Assembly: GCF_000315625.1 (NCBI RefSeq)
Contig: NW_005434671.1
Coordinates: 476,078-540,077, forward strand
Direction: 5' to 3'
Length of the DNA: 64,000 bases
DNA from: Guillardia theta CCMP2712
Lineage: Eukaryota; Cryptophyceae; Pyrenomonadales; Geminigeraceae
Made by a program: the position numbers and the translations under genes. Below are positions 38,787-49,459 of this stretch, piece after piece. The notes beneath the pieces were generated by a model, which worked only from the letters and a program-made list of their open reading frames with translations, was not told where the DNA came from and searched no databases. How positions within the stretch are numbered: the first letter of the stretch is position 1; each line of letters starts with the position of its first letter.

Positions 38787-41560
38787 AAAAAGGCGAGTCA
38801 CGAGTCATAGCGTTGTCGGGTCAAGGAACTTGCTGACAATTGGGATTTGTACCAGATCCAGGCGTTTTCCAGTACAAAATTGTGTGTGAGTAAAAAATCC
38901 AAGGATTGGAAGGTTTGAAAATCCATTTCCAGCGCTGCAAGTTCAACGGCAACCGGGGGTAATTGAGAGCTTAGATAAGTAAACAGTTGTTCCTATTGCC
39001 TTTGCATAGGATCACTTAGGCCCTTGTATAGTGGAGTAATGATTTGTACCAGAACCTGATGGGTAGGCGTGGTAGTATTTCAAATGATTCGAACCCAACG
39101 GACGCGACAGGGGGGTGGGGGGTACAGGTCTTGCTCTGGTACTGTAATGGGTACCTTTTAAAATACATTTAGCAGAGGGTGTCTCCCTCCCCATCTCCCT
39201 GCCCTCCGCACTTGCGCATCCCTATCCTTCCCTGTCCATGAGTCTCAGACTCTCGTCAGACCTTCCCTGATGACCCTCAACTTTCTTTGACGCTTCTGTC
39301 TGCCTTGTCCTTCCTCAACTTGCTGGAAATTCAAACTCTGAAACCATGCCCATGAGTTGACAAGCACTGAGTTTCTCAGTTTGAATGCGGGAGGAAAGAT
39401 GATTCATGGAATGTAACTCAGGTGTGCATATTTCAAGCTGATGGATACGAGTTGTATAGCACTGGCAAATGACTGTCATTTTACTTCTCAATGATACAGC
39501 ATCAAGAACTTGCTCTCGATCCATCAGTACTTGCAAAGGGTCATTTTTCAGACAGAACTTCGAGTTCATCTTTATTTTGCGTTGATCCACACGATGACAT
39601 CTGTTTGATACACTATGTTTGATGAATAGTAAGAAAGAAAGGCTGAACTGTGCACCGCTTGACTGAATTTTCTACAATACTCTTCAATTGTGTAAGAGAG
39701 CATGTCACATGTAATCATACCAGGCAAACAAGTCACAGTATCGCTCCAAACCGCGTTGTGCTTGAAACTGAGACTCTACATGAAGATGTTATCGGACTAG
39801 TCGAATGATGTACAACTTTATGGTGATACGTGGTTTAGAACTGTTGCAAAGCGGACATGGGAATATGTAGCGGCCTAGGTGATGTTTTCAACGTACTTCA
39901 ATAAAACAAAGCCAAGTTGTTGCTAACAACATCATCATTTCTCCATGAGCCTGCATGACCTGATGTACATGTTAGAGAAGTCGATGCTCATTCATCAAAA
40001 GAGTGGTTAGACAAGAAATTGGTAGATACTTCTGCGCAGCATTCTTGTGTATGTGGAATCGTGCACACTCACCGTCGTGTGGAAGTGTTTGCACATTCTT
40101 CTGCGCAAGTCTCATACATTGTCCTTATCATCTGGAATGGTTGACTTTCGCTGCAAGTAATATGAGCAGCGCAAAGTTGGCAAACTTATCCATATGGTTG
40201 GAATGCCGGCGATGTATTGCAGGCTGCATAGCACCTGAGCGCTTTGTTCCACTTATCGCTTGGTTCCAAACAATTGATGATATCGCAGCATGCAACTCGC
40301 ATTGGCCCAAGGATGTCAAGCGAGGAAAAGATCAGGATGATGGAAGGGCGAGAATGCAGCGAATAAGAAAAGCTGGTCAGGCTCAGTTTACTTTGTGTAA
40401 GAAAATGCCAATGCTTTGTACATGTGAGGTTACAAAGAAAGAGGCAAGAAAGCTCTGGTATGAGAAGAAAGATTTATTCAAAAGGGTATGTCCATTTTTG
40501 TCTGCATGATTCAATCGGATCCAACATCAATTACCTGCTCCTGATACCATGTCAGTCTAGTCAAAACAAAGATATCAGCACCTTGAAAATTTCTTGCTTC
40601 GACTCGAGGTGAAGGAAATGAAATATGATTTACAATGCTATAAAGGGTATCGTTTTGTCGCTCAAAAGCGTCTTGATTGTAAGTCATCAAATGGAACACG
40701 ACATGCAATCAATTTGCAAGTCATGCCTTCATGTGGTACCTCATCACTGCCATTTGATGAATGCACTGGTATTCCTTGCAACTCTTTACATGCCTTGGCA
40801 ATACTCTTGCATATTGCTCAGACCGCCCTCAAGCCCGACTCTTTGCAGCAGATTCCTATGAAATAAGTATAGATCATGCTGTCTCCGTGACATGCTTCAT
40901 GACTTCCTACTAATTGCTCATGTCAATGTCATCCATCGTACAGCGCCACTAGCGGACGGTCCGTGCGGAGTACTCCTTATTCAAGCTGCTAAAATCTATG
41001 ATGATCAACCCTCTTTACATGTGTTTGCAATCACAGAGATGTTTTCAGACTGCTGCGCTCACACCAGATTCTGCAGGGATTGCCTCTGCTTGTCCTCGTC
41101 TGAGCTCTCCTGCTGCAGATGAGTCACGTCTGCGTAACATTCACTTGCTAACCTTGGATATGCAACCAGGGAAGGGAAGGGGTAAGGCTTGAGAGCTCCC
41201 TCTGATCTACAAGGGTGGTCTATGTTGGTTGGAGGCAGGGTAGGGTCCAAAACTTGACCCCATCGAAGAAGACACTTTCACTGGGAAACAGGTGGGTCCA
41301 ATGCAACATAGTTTGAACAGGGGAGGTACCGCATAAACTATTTTGGTACAAGTTTTCCTAACAGTACCCGAATATGTACCATAACATTGGTACTGTTGGT
41401 ACAATTATTTGCTACCAGAAAGTACCCTACCCCCTTAAACAGGTCCCAACAAATTTGAATCAGCTCCCAGCCGTCTGACCCACCCCAGACCCCAACTGCC
41501 ATTTGCTATTCACATATGTGGAAGGATACCCCCACAGAAAACTATTGGAAACCAGAGGGG
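38787..41560. other. AT-richer intergenic stretch, no confident gene
   Basis: From about 39200 to 41200 the composition is AT-richer than the rest of the window, with frequent stops. The best frame is 40050-40509 on the plus strand (ATG-started, about 153 residues, ending in an EVTKKEARKLWYEKKDLFKR helix and a possible GTATGT donor at about 40488); no family was recognised. Frames at 39315-39590 (-) and 40594-40866 (+) have no visible features. From about 41220 to 41480 a G-rich block (GGGTAGGGTCC) passes into a C-rich block (GTACCCTACCCCC), without an adjacent recognised gene. It may hold a decayed gene or transposon. Confidence 0.35.
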
Positions 41561-41698
41561 TCAGTTGAGAGCGACAACGCTCAGCCGCTATGAGTCCGCA
41601 GGGGCCACGCCGGCACCGCCGACCGGGACTCCGGAAAGCCTGAAGGGGTGTCGGACGGTCGGAAGTGGTCAACCGTGCCGTGGGCTACACAAACGGAG

Positions 41699-43706
41699 GC
41701 TCGTCCGGTCCGGCCGGGCCGGGCGGCAGGGGGCCGGCCAGGCTCCGACTCGCCATCCGATCCGATGATGCCGCCATGATCTCTTCAAACTATTAGTTAA
41801 CTCAACCGTTCCACTGAGTGGGGCATGATCGCACCGCAGTGCCGCAGGCCCGCCCCGGCAAATCTGCAAGGTGACTCAGTGACCGACCGGTAGAGGCAGG
41901 GCCGTGTACGGTCACGGCGTCCCGGCTCCGAGCAGCGGCCGCTCAGGGCAGCACTTCGGTGACCCGGTCACCGTACCGTACTACCCCGGAGCCTCCGCGG
42001 GCAAGCTGAGCGGCCGCGCCGATCGCCGCACTGTCCGGTTCTGTGACCGTCCGGTCACTCAGCGGCCTCCGGACCGTCACGGTCAAGCCTCTTCGATTCA
42101 GGAGAGTCTCCTGATTATCCTCGTACTCAGTGATTTTTAACTTCACTTGAAGATGAGTAGATGTGCAGTCCCGTGTCCCGTAGTCACACTGGCAGTAAGA
42201 TTGCACACCGTGGCACCGTCTGAAAGCCGCACTGATCAGGGTCGGAGAGTCACGAAGGCCGCTGAGCCGCCGGGTTCTCCGGCGGACGGCTGGGACAATG
42301 CAAGGGATTCGGAGCAGGGCGGCAGACTCGGATGCTTTCTAGCAGACTGATGAAATCAGTGAAGCTCCTTCACTGTAGGCCCTGACTCCAGCAGTAATAG
42401 TGAACTCAGTCAGTCGCGCCGTCAAAGCATAGTATCCACGGCCGGCCCGGCGTGCCAAGGATCATTGTATTTCCAAAGTTAGTCGCATGATGTCTTGCAA
42501 TGGCGGCCAGTCCGGGCCGAGGCTCTCTCATTCTACTGAAGTTTCAATACGTACTTTATTCCCCTCCCTCGCTACGGTGAGCCACTGTTACCATTGACAC
42601 TGGATACACAAACATCACAAGCATGCAACAGGTCTTGACAGTCATGGGCCACAGTGTTCGCAGTAAGAGTCGTTTGACCAAAGGCGATTATGGTACGATA
42701 TTAAGATGCTTCAGTACGAGCCCCATCGTCCTATTCAATTCATCTAACTTGCCGTCCATTTTCTCGAACTTGCCGTCCATTTTCTCGAACTTGCCGTCCA
42801 TTTCATTGAACTTGCTGTCGACCGTGTTCTTCAGATCCTGCATGACTCCAAAGATATTCCTGTACGGAGTGTACATCAAAAAGAACGGTATCCTGGCAGG
42901 TTCCACCATCGGTTCCAGATCATACTTGGCGTCAGAAGCCAGAGAAAAGAACTCCCTCATACACAAACTGACTATCTCAAACTCCTCTCTCTTGCCGTTC
43001 ATCAACAAGCCCATCGCCGCGATCTTTGTGTCTGCACCAATCATGTCGTCCTTCAATACATTGTACAGCCGATTGACCTGGAACAGCTTCTCAAAGACCT
43101 TCCCTGGCTTCTCCGTGATCTCAAAGCAGATGTACTCCCCCTTTCTAATCTCAAAGTGCTCATACGAGACTCCAGGCTGTCCGAATATCTTCACGTCCGC
43201 AGCGGGTTGGTCGATCACGTCCTTGAAGATGGTTTCAAGATCCGTGTCCTCGTCAAAGCTCACGCACAGGTCGGCTTGGAATTCTGTTACTCGAGTTTTA
43301 GCATCCAATCGACTGATTGTCAAGCCACTCTCATCATGGCATTTCTCCAAGCGTTTGGTATACTTATTGCAGGCGGCGTCGACCGCAGCGTTAAACCTCT
43401 TCATGTAGCCATCAGTGAGAACGCCACTCCCTGTGAGCTTGCGACTCATACCCTTGTCCACTCGGAGTTTCTCCCGTCGTGTACAGCCTGGACTCGCACA
43501 TCTGCTGAGGATAAGACTTTCAAACGCGTTCGCATGATGCTCGAGGTCGAGAGGAGATCTCAGGCATTGATAATCAGCCTTGCCTGATGGATCAGGCTTG
43601 CTCGAGCTGAGCATGCGGTAGGGCCATTGCAGCAAGCTGTGCATGCGGTAGCAGCACCTATGTAGCGACTTGACAGTAGTATTCATGTCCTGATTGTCCT
43701 CACACT
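41699..43706 (+). repeat. segmental duplication, copy 2
   Basis: Direct copy of 35307-38064, 6.4 kb away, with the same order of GC-rich island, then minus-strand ORF. The right border falls after CACACT, where copy 2 joins a fragment of the kinesin last exon. The island part differs from copy 1 by many small indels (for example an extra CCGAT, ATCCGATCCGATG against ATCCGATC, and an extra CCGTA), while the ORF part is nearly identical. Confidence 0.95.
42688..43686 (-). CDS. lineage-specific repeat protein, unknown family, copy 2
   Basis: Intact single-exon frame of 332 residues, paralogue of the ORF at 36275-38044. It starts MNTTVKSLHRCCYRMHSLLQ and carries just one 52-residue unit, of the divergent type (ADYQCLRSPLDLEHH). 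Compared with copy 1 it has one more FEKMDGK-type heptad near the C-terminus, lacks 12 nt around the AKTRVTEFQ region, and has few substitutions (SRKL for SHKL, DGY for EDY). All length changes are multiples of three, which argues that both proteins are kept under selection. Function unknown. Confidence 0.75.
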   Translation of the reverse strand: MNTTVKSLHRCCYRMHSLLQWPYRMLSSSKPDPSGKADYQCLRSPLDLEHHANAFESLILSRCASPGCTRREKLRVDKGMSRKLTGSGVLTDGYMKRFNAAVDAACNKYTKRLEKCHDESGLTISRLDAKTRVTEFQADLCVSFDEDTDLETIFKDVIDQPAADVKIFGQPGVSYEHFEIRKGEYICFEITEKPGKVFEKLFQVNRLYNVLKDDMIGADTKIAAMGLLMNGKREEFEIVSLCMREFFSLASDAKYDLEPMVEPARIPFFLMYTPYRNIFGVMQDLKNTVDSKFNEMDGKFEKMDGKFEKMDGKLDELNRTMGLVLKHLNIVP

Positions 43707-43930
43707 AGCGAGACAGCCTGGAGGCCACGGTCCTGCGGCTGACGATGGAGCTGGGGAGGATGAGGGTGAGGAAGACTTCGACCCCACGGAAGGAGGACTC
43801 GGGAGGCAGCAGGGGACCGCAAGAGTCTCACCAGCCTGGCAGCACCATCGGGCCCGCAGCTGCGAAGGAGGAGCAGGAGGCCCCTGAGGAGACAAGGAGC
43901 GTCTGTCCAGAGGCAGCGTGCTCCAAGAAG
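43707..43930 (+). pseudogene. partial copy of kinesin last exon
   Basis: Matches 34871-35078 of the kinesin gene in the same orientation. The two seem identical apart from two insertions in this copy: CTCGGGA (7 nt, near 43797) and an 8-nt CTGGCAGC-type word (near 43833). It has no start codon, motor or splice context of its own, so it is a non-functional fragment carried along with the duplication. The left border abuts segmental copy 2, the right border the island at 43931. Confidence 0.9.
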
Positions 43931-44530
43931 GGCCGTGTGTCCGGCGTGACGGCGTCCCGGCTCCGAGCAGCCGCTTTTAAGGCTTTCGGAGTACCTAATA
44001 AGAATCCGCTGGCAGCACTTCGGTGACCGTCACCGTACAACCCGGAGCGGGCAAGCTGAGCGGCCGCGCCGCCGATCGCCGCACTGTCCGGTTCCGAGTG
44101 GCGGCGTGTGAGTCCGAGTCGGTGGCATGGGCTGATCCGACTCGATGAAGCCACTCACGGTCGAGCCTCCATCACGGAGCCTCGTCACGCTGTGTACGGT
44201 GGGCAGTGACGCCCCCGGCCCGGGCCCGGCGCCGCGTACCGTACCGTGCGTACCAGGCCCTACCGTAGGTCACGCCGGTATTCGGTCGGAGCCTAGTCCC
44301 GCCGCACTCGGAGGCTCCCGGACCGTCCGATCATGAGTCACCGCCAGGCTGATTCATGTCCTATTGACCGACTCGTTTGCCAGTCACCGAGTCACAGCCT
44401 GTGCCACTGGTGGCGTGAGCGGGCCGCCGGGCGGCGCCCGCCGCCGCGCCGCCGTCCAACGGAAGTTATGGGCCGAGGCTCAGTGCCGGGCCCGGCCGAG
44501 TGGCCAGGGTGGCCGAGGTGGGCTCGAAAT
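43931..44530. repeat. GC-rich word island, third partial copy
   Basis: The first 160 nt match the islands at 35501-35640 and 41897-42060 (CGGCGTCCCGGCTCCGAGCAG..., GGCAAGCTGAGCGGCCGCGCC). This copy has a 31-nt AT-rich insertion (TTTTAAGGC...AATAAGAAT) at about 43976-44007, splitting the GCCGC|CGCTGG of copy 1. The rest, to about 44530, is the same kind of vocabulary (CGTACCGTGCGTACC, CCCGGCCCGGGCCCGGC) without a second match in the window. Confidence 0.8.
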
Positions 44531-44559
44531 CATCAAGGAGAAAAATTCTAACAAGATAT

Positions 44560-44870
44560 ATACCCCCTGTTTATATGGGAAAGCACCGGTACTCACAACC
44601 ACCCCTTACCCTCTTCAAATTGCGACTACGTAAGCATAGCTGGGATCACCCACCCATGGATACTCCAGAGAAGAACACTATCAAGTACCCCTCTAAAAGT
44701 ACACCCCACCCTGCTTCTACTCCCCCATTTGCAGTTTTCAATTACACTACCCCTATCATCTCCATCTTCTTGAAGAGGGGGTGGAGGTGTGACGGTAGTA
44801 TAGGTCTCGACAGGGAGGGTAGGGGTAGTAGGGGTAGGAGGGGTAGGAGGGCGGCAGAAGGGGCGCAGGA
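44560..44870 (+). promoter_or_regulatory. C-rich then GGGGTAG-rich tract 5' of the gene at 44880
   Basis: Words such as ACCACCCC, TACCCTC, CACCCACCC and TACCCCTC fill 44560-44765. The sense flips to GAGGGGGTGGAGG, GGGTAGGGGTAG and (TAGGGG)n from 44774 to 44850, ending about 30 nt before the ATG, with the G-rich strand being the coding strand. It is the closest placement of such a tract to a start codon in the window. Confidence 0.45.
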
Positions 44871-44879
44871 CGCCGCGGA

Positions 44880-45394
44880 ATGGATACTGTCAGCGACAAG
44901 TGGAAGTCATGGCAGCGCTTCTCTAATGCCGTGTACGGCGAACGCGTGAAGCCATGGAGTTCCAGCGACATTGATCGCTTCGCTAAGGTTTACCCTCAAG
45001 CAGCCAAGGATCTCAGGACCATGAGAAGTGCTGGCGTCTGGTGTGTTGGGGGAGCAGTGGCAACGGCTGGTTCTGGCGCTGCTTTCTTCTTCAGCAGGCC
45101 TGGAACTCTCAATGGCAAGTTGATTTCAGGAGCTCTAGGTACATGTTTGATTCATAGTCTTGTTTTAATTTTCGCTGGGGCGTTTGTTTTCTGTCCTTTG
45201 CAAATGGTTTGGTTTTGCTGACTTTGTTTTTAGGAGCTGTAGCATCATACGTCGTTGGTTATCTTGGCACGACTAATGTGGTCTGCTACACGCACCAACT
45301 CTACAAGATAGACCAATACAAGGTTCAGATCCAATTCATGGAGTGGTGGAAAGAGAACGGTGGGAGAGGTGGCAAGCCATGGGAATACTGGTGA
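44880..45394 (+). CDS. small membrane protein, unknown function
   Basis: Exons 44880-45138 and 45234-45394 give 139 residues. The N-terminal 45 residues are soluble, with several Trp and basic residues (DKWKSWQRFSNAVYGERVKPW). Two hydrophobic segments follow (WCVGGAVATAGSGAAFFF and GAVASYVVGYLGTTNVVCY), then an amphipathic basic helix (HQLYKIDQYKVQIQFMEWW) and a GGKPWEYW end. The layout is that of a hairpin membrane protein with both ends on the same side, as in several small mitochondrial inner-membrane proteins; no family was recognised. Splice borders (CTAG|GTACAT...TTTTAG|GAGC) preserve frame. Confidence 0.75.
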
Positions 45395-45701
45395 ACGAGT
45401 GTACATGCGTTGCAAACTGTTGATCTACTTAGATTGCGAGCGCAGTCACTGAGAGTAAAGTCAAAGTTTTCTCTGTGACATGTTATAGCCCTGTTTCACG
45501 TCGATGTCGAGAAGTCCTATCGTAATGGAGAGATTCGAAGGGTTGATGTTTGCTCTTGAGGATACCATATTCTTTAACTCCTTAATTCAATATCTCCATA
45601 CTCAAATAACTGGAGTAACAGCGTTACATTATACATACAGGGAGCATGGACTTTCATCATGCATACGACTCAGATGCGATGAAGGGAATGCGTCAAACTT
45701 T

Positions 45702-46218
45702 TTAAAAAGAGAAAGATGATTCTTTCCGGGCCTGATACCATTGGACTCCAACTGCAGAACCGTAGAAAACAAGGGATGCCGCAATGCTCAAAAAACAGTT
45801 CCCAAGTGCGATGATTTTGCTGTGGGCGAGGATAGCTGGAATACCGAAGCTTGCAGTGGTTATCCAACCAGTAGTGAAAAATGCCCAGTAAGTTGCCATT
45901 CCTCCGTCACTTCCCTGCCACGACGTCACACACTGAAGCTGCCTCTGCAAAGAAAGAAAACCTTGCTGAAAAGCACCAAAGGAAATGGTGCTATGGCGTA
46001 GGTTGCCACCACAAACATGGGCCACCTGGAAGGAAAAAGGTCAGAGCCCTTCCAGCACCATGATATAGAAAGAAAGAAGTGTACCAATTCGCTGAGATGC
46101 CAGAATCCGTTGTGATCACGCAGGCAAGGATAGAGAGGACAACAGCAAGCGTGCACAGAAACGCTGCTACAACCATTTCTGCGCAGAAAAGGTCATTTCG
46201 AACCGTCTCGAGCGCCAT
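45702..46218 (-). CDS. Vps55/LEPROT family endosomal membrane protein
   Basis: Four-helix membrane protein of endosomes and Golgi, known to act in late-endosome to vacuole sorting and receptor trafficking. Exons 46218-46085, 46025-45962 and 45914-45702 give 136 residues, the usual family length. Signature blocks: VVLSILACVIT in the first helix, NWWPMFVVATYAIAPFPLVLFSK in the second, YWAFFTTGWITTASFGIPAILAHSKII (family: YFFTTGIVVSAFGLP..LA) and the last helix with LVFYGSAVGVQWY. The second intron is 47 nt (45915-45961); shorter 17-44 nt choices also keep frame, but the 47-nt choice fits the family best. Confidence 0.88.
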
Positions 46219-47626
46219 CGCAAAGGTTTGATGGCAAACCGTCGAGGTAGACAGCAGGCACTACAACATAAGTGAATACCTGACGCCGACGCCATCTTCG
46301 AGATGTATGAATTCGCCTTCGCTTGATTTGAAACCTTTTAGCGCCAAGCTTGAAAAAAGATCAAAAGGGAGTCGGAATCGATTTACAGCAAATCTACTGA
46401 TAAGGGATCCTATCAGCTTTAGGATGTTTCAGGATTTTTCTAAAACTTCTTCTATACATTTTTTGCTGCTACTATTCGGCAAGAATATTTGGAATAACAC
46501 ACACACATATACACACACACAAGGAAAATACGGAAATACGAAATGGTGAGTTGGATTACGTTCACCAATATCAGCTGAAAGTGCGAAATTTATGTCCTCA
46601 AGACGAAATACACGTCAGTCCACCGCATATCAGCTGTCGGGCAAACTATTAAAAACGGGTCGAGCTCACGGCCAAGGTCGAATGGCCTTTTCTGGCAAAA
46701 CAAGCAAGAAAGAATGGAGCAGCAACGGGCATGAGTCCAGCACTTGTCTAACTTCGGCACTGCCTCCTCTTGCACTGTCCTATCACCTTCTGATCGCTTT
46801 CCTTCGACCCGCTCTCTGCCCTACAGCAAGGGATTTGCCAGCATTTGCAGCGCTGCTTCAATATCCGTTGCATGATCGTTACTGAGTGGTTACATATTCA
46901 CAGGTCGTTTGTAGCTGCCAGGCACGAGTGTAGTGATGAGATGTGGATGCAGGGGTAGGGTGATTGAGAGACGAGGGTAGGGGTATATCGACCGTTCAAA
47001 GTAGGGGTAGTTTTTAGGATAAACATTGGGGTAACAGTAGCACACACTATGTCTTCTATCGGGGTGGGGTACATACCTGTGTTGTATCATGGATGAAGGG
47101 GTAGGTGGAATGAGGTGGTGGGTGGGTGGCAGCGCAGGGGCGACCGAGGGGCAGCAATGCAGCGGGAGAAGCAGGACAGGGAGAGATGGGGAGAGTAAGA
47201 AGCAAAGTTTGAGGAGGTGAAGAGAATGCGAGCAAACCATGTGAGATGTATGATCAGGAACATGTGCAGAGAAATGAAAAGAGGAAGGATCGTCCCAGAG
47301 GGCTCAATCAACTGGGGTATACATGCAAAATTTGCTAGGATCCAGCGGAGATGAGAGAAATTCAAGTTTGTGAACTGTAGCAGATAGGACAAGTGTATAA
47401 TTTGATGAAAATCATGAAAGAGGAAAGTGCTTCCCTTGAGCACGCAAGATGACGTAGAGGGAGGAACTGATGCATGTGCATTGGCATCCTAACTAGAATT
47501 CTGAGAGTTTGACTTGAAACATCTCAAATGTATAATTCGATTTTGACCTCTTCTTTCTTACTTTTCTCCCAGATCTTTGTTGAATCTGAGATTGTTGAGG
47601 CTGCTACGTGCTGAGCAGTTATCAAC
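46219..47626. promoter_or_regulatory. divergent intergenic region with GGGGTAG tract
   Basis: A CA-rich dinucleotide run lies near 46498-46520. From about 46920 to 47110 the plus strand carries GGGGTAGGGTG, GAGGGTAGGGGTA, GTAGGGGTAG, GGGGTAACAG and GGGGTGGGGTAC words, on the coding strand of RBM22, about 500 nt before its start. An ATG frame of 97 codons (46592-46885, +) has no recognisable feature and is not called a gene. The rest is ordinary, moderately AT-rich flank. Confidence 0.4.
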
Positions 47627-49105
47627 ATGCCTCCACGGCAAGTAGCTGCTGTGCCCGATGGATTGGAAAGTGGAAAAGATTTCCCCATTGTCTGCGACGT
47701 CTGCCTTGGGCCAAATCCCTACATCCGAATGATCAAGCAAGTGAATCATAAGGAATGCAAGGTATCGGGCCGCGTCTTCACCTCCTTCCGCTGGCGCCCG
47801 GGTGCCGGTGCCAGGTACAAGGAGACAGTGATCTGTCCTGAGGTTGCCCGTGCAAAGGGAGTTTGTCAGTGTTGCCTGATGGACATGGAGTTCAACTTGC
47901 CGGTTGGTCTCCGTGACGCATTGCTGCGAGGCACCGATGAAGGCGACAACTTCGCCCCTCAGTCCGGTGTGAACCAGACCTACCACTATGACCAGGTTGC
48001 CAAGGCGAACAGGGAAGATGTTGAAGCCAGCTATGGGAAGATGGCGAATGAGAAGTTGTTGAAGATGGCGAGAACCAGCCCGTATTATGACAGAAATCTT
48101 CCAAAGCTCTGCTCGTTCTGGTTGAAAGGTCAGTGTACACGAGTCGTGGAGAACACATGCCCCTTCAGACCGTGCTGCGGGTCGTATCGTTTCCCAGAGT
48201 TGGCCGGAAGCAATCCAGAAGGAATGAAGACCCTGATAGCAGCGTTGGATCAGCTGGGTCCGTTGAAGGTGAGCGAGAGCTGCGGCGCCTTCTTGTTGAT
48301 GTTGGCTCTGATTCTCTTGTGAAAGGTGATGAAGGACAACTCACAAGAAATGGAAGAGATCAAGGAGCAGCTCAGATCTTCTCAACGTGGAAGTCGCGAT
48401 CAGAATATTCGCGACAGATACCACGGAGTTGATACGCTGACACAGAAATACCTCGGCAAGGCCGAGCAGCTCGGACTCGAACCTCCAGAGGACAAAAGTA
48501 TCACGACGATCTGGGTCGGGTTGGTTCCAGGAAACCCAGTGACAGAGAGGGATGTGATGGATCAGTTCTATGCATACGGAGAAGTGAAGTCTGTTCAGGT
48601 CTGATACTCCAATATCCTTATTCCCATCTCTGATTCAAAATACTCCGCAGATCGTACTGGACGCCAACTGTGCTTTCGTCACCTACACCACCCGCGAGGC
48701 GGCGGAACAAGCGGTAGAGAAGCTGCACGGCAATCTGACAATCAATGGCTTGAAGCTCAAGATCCAGTGGGGCAAACCTCAGCGAGCAAGAGGACCGGAG
48801 GGCATCGGTGGCGTTCCTCAGCTCCCCACTGCTTACCCGATGGCTCCTGTTGCCCCTGGAGCTCCGATGCCCTACATTGCGCCCTATCCTCAGTCGAATT
48901 TGCCTCCTCCGCCCCCTGGCAAACCTCCTCCTCCCCCTCCTCCTGGGTCTGGAATGCCGAGACCGGTCTATCCTTCCATGGATCCGTCATTTCATGGGAC
49001 GGTAAGAATTCGCTGTCGCTGCCTGCGAGATACTGATCGGAATGTTCTCAGCGACCGGATCGTCTGCCTCCTCCACCTCCGGGAAGGCCGCCTCAAAAGA
49101 AGTGA
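47627..49105 (+). CDS. RBM22: spliceosomal RNA-binding protein RBM22/Cwc2-Slt11 type
   Basis: Core spliceosome protein that contacts U6 and the intron near the catalytic centre. Exons 47627-48268, 48326-48598, 48651-49001 and 49052-49105 give 439 residues. N-terminal zinc-ribbon part: CDVCLGPNPYIRM, CKVSGRVFTSFRWRPG and CQCCLMDMEFNLPVGLRD. Then YYDRNLPKLCSFWLKGQC, a degenerate CCCH finger in which the His position after CPFR is Pro. Next NIRDRYHGVD, and an RRM with TTIWVGLVPGNPVTERDV and CAFVTYTTREAAEQAVEKL. The C-terminus is Pro-rich (PPPPPGKPPPPPPPGSG) and ends RPPQKK. Highly intron-rich gene content here makes such a factor expected. Confidence 0.93.
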
Positions 49106-49459
49106 AGGAACTTCTGCTCCCAGAAGGATGCGGATCTCACTTGATCTTGCTTGATTACTCTCTCCCTTCCTCCTCCACCTTGGAACGACATGGACGGAGA
49201 TTTCCTGGCAGAGGGATCTTCCGCTGTGTATATTATGTTGTTTCCACGTGCGAATGTATGCTCAGGCTACGTTGAACGGTAGGAATGCACGTGAAACTTG
49301 GACAGGAGCAGACTATCATGATTTCTTCAATTTTTTTTTTCGAAGTAGATGTTCAGAATTTGGGAATAATTTAAATCTTCTACTGCACATATCACCTCTG
49401 TTCACGTTTCACCTCACTCCAACGATCTCTTACCCCTCCCCTTCCCGTCCCTGTGTCTC
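49106..49459. other. intergenic between convergent genes, nothing seen
   Basis: RBM22 and guanine deaminase end toward each other. The gap holds a short poly-T run near 49330 and no frame or motif worth naming; 3' UTRs are expected here. Confidence 0.5.

Noticed and set aside
40003..40866. A transposase or other gene in the AT-richer stretch
   Set aside because: No catalytic motif, terminal inverted repeats or consistent splice model was found; the first frame starts at GTG.
45945..45961. 17-nt intron in the Vps55/LEPROT gene
   Set aside because: Several acceptors keep frame; the 47-nt choice agrees best with the family sequence.
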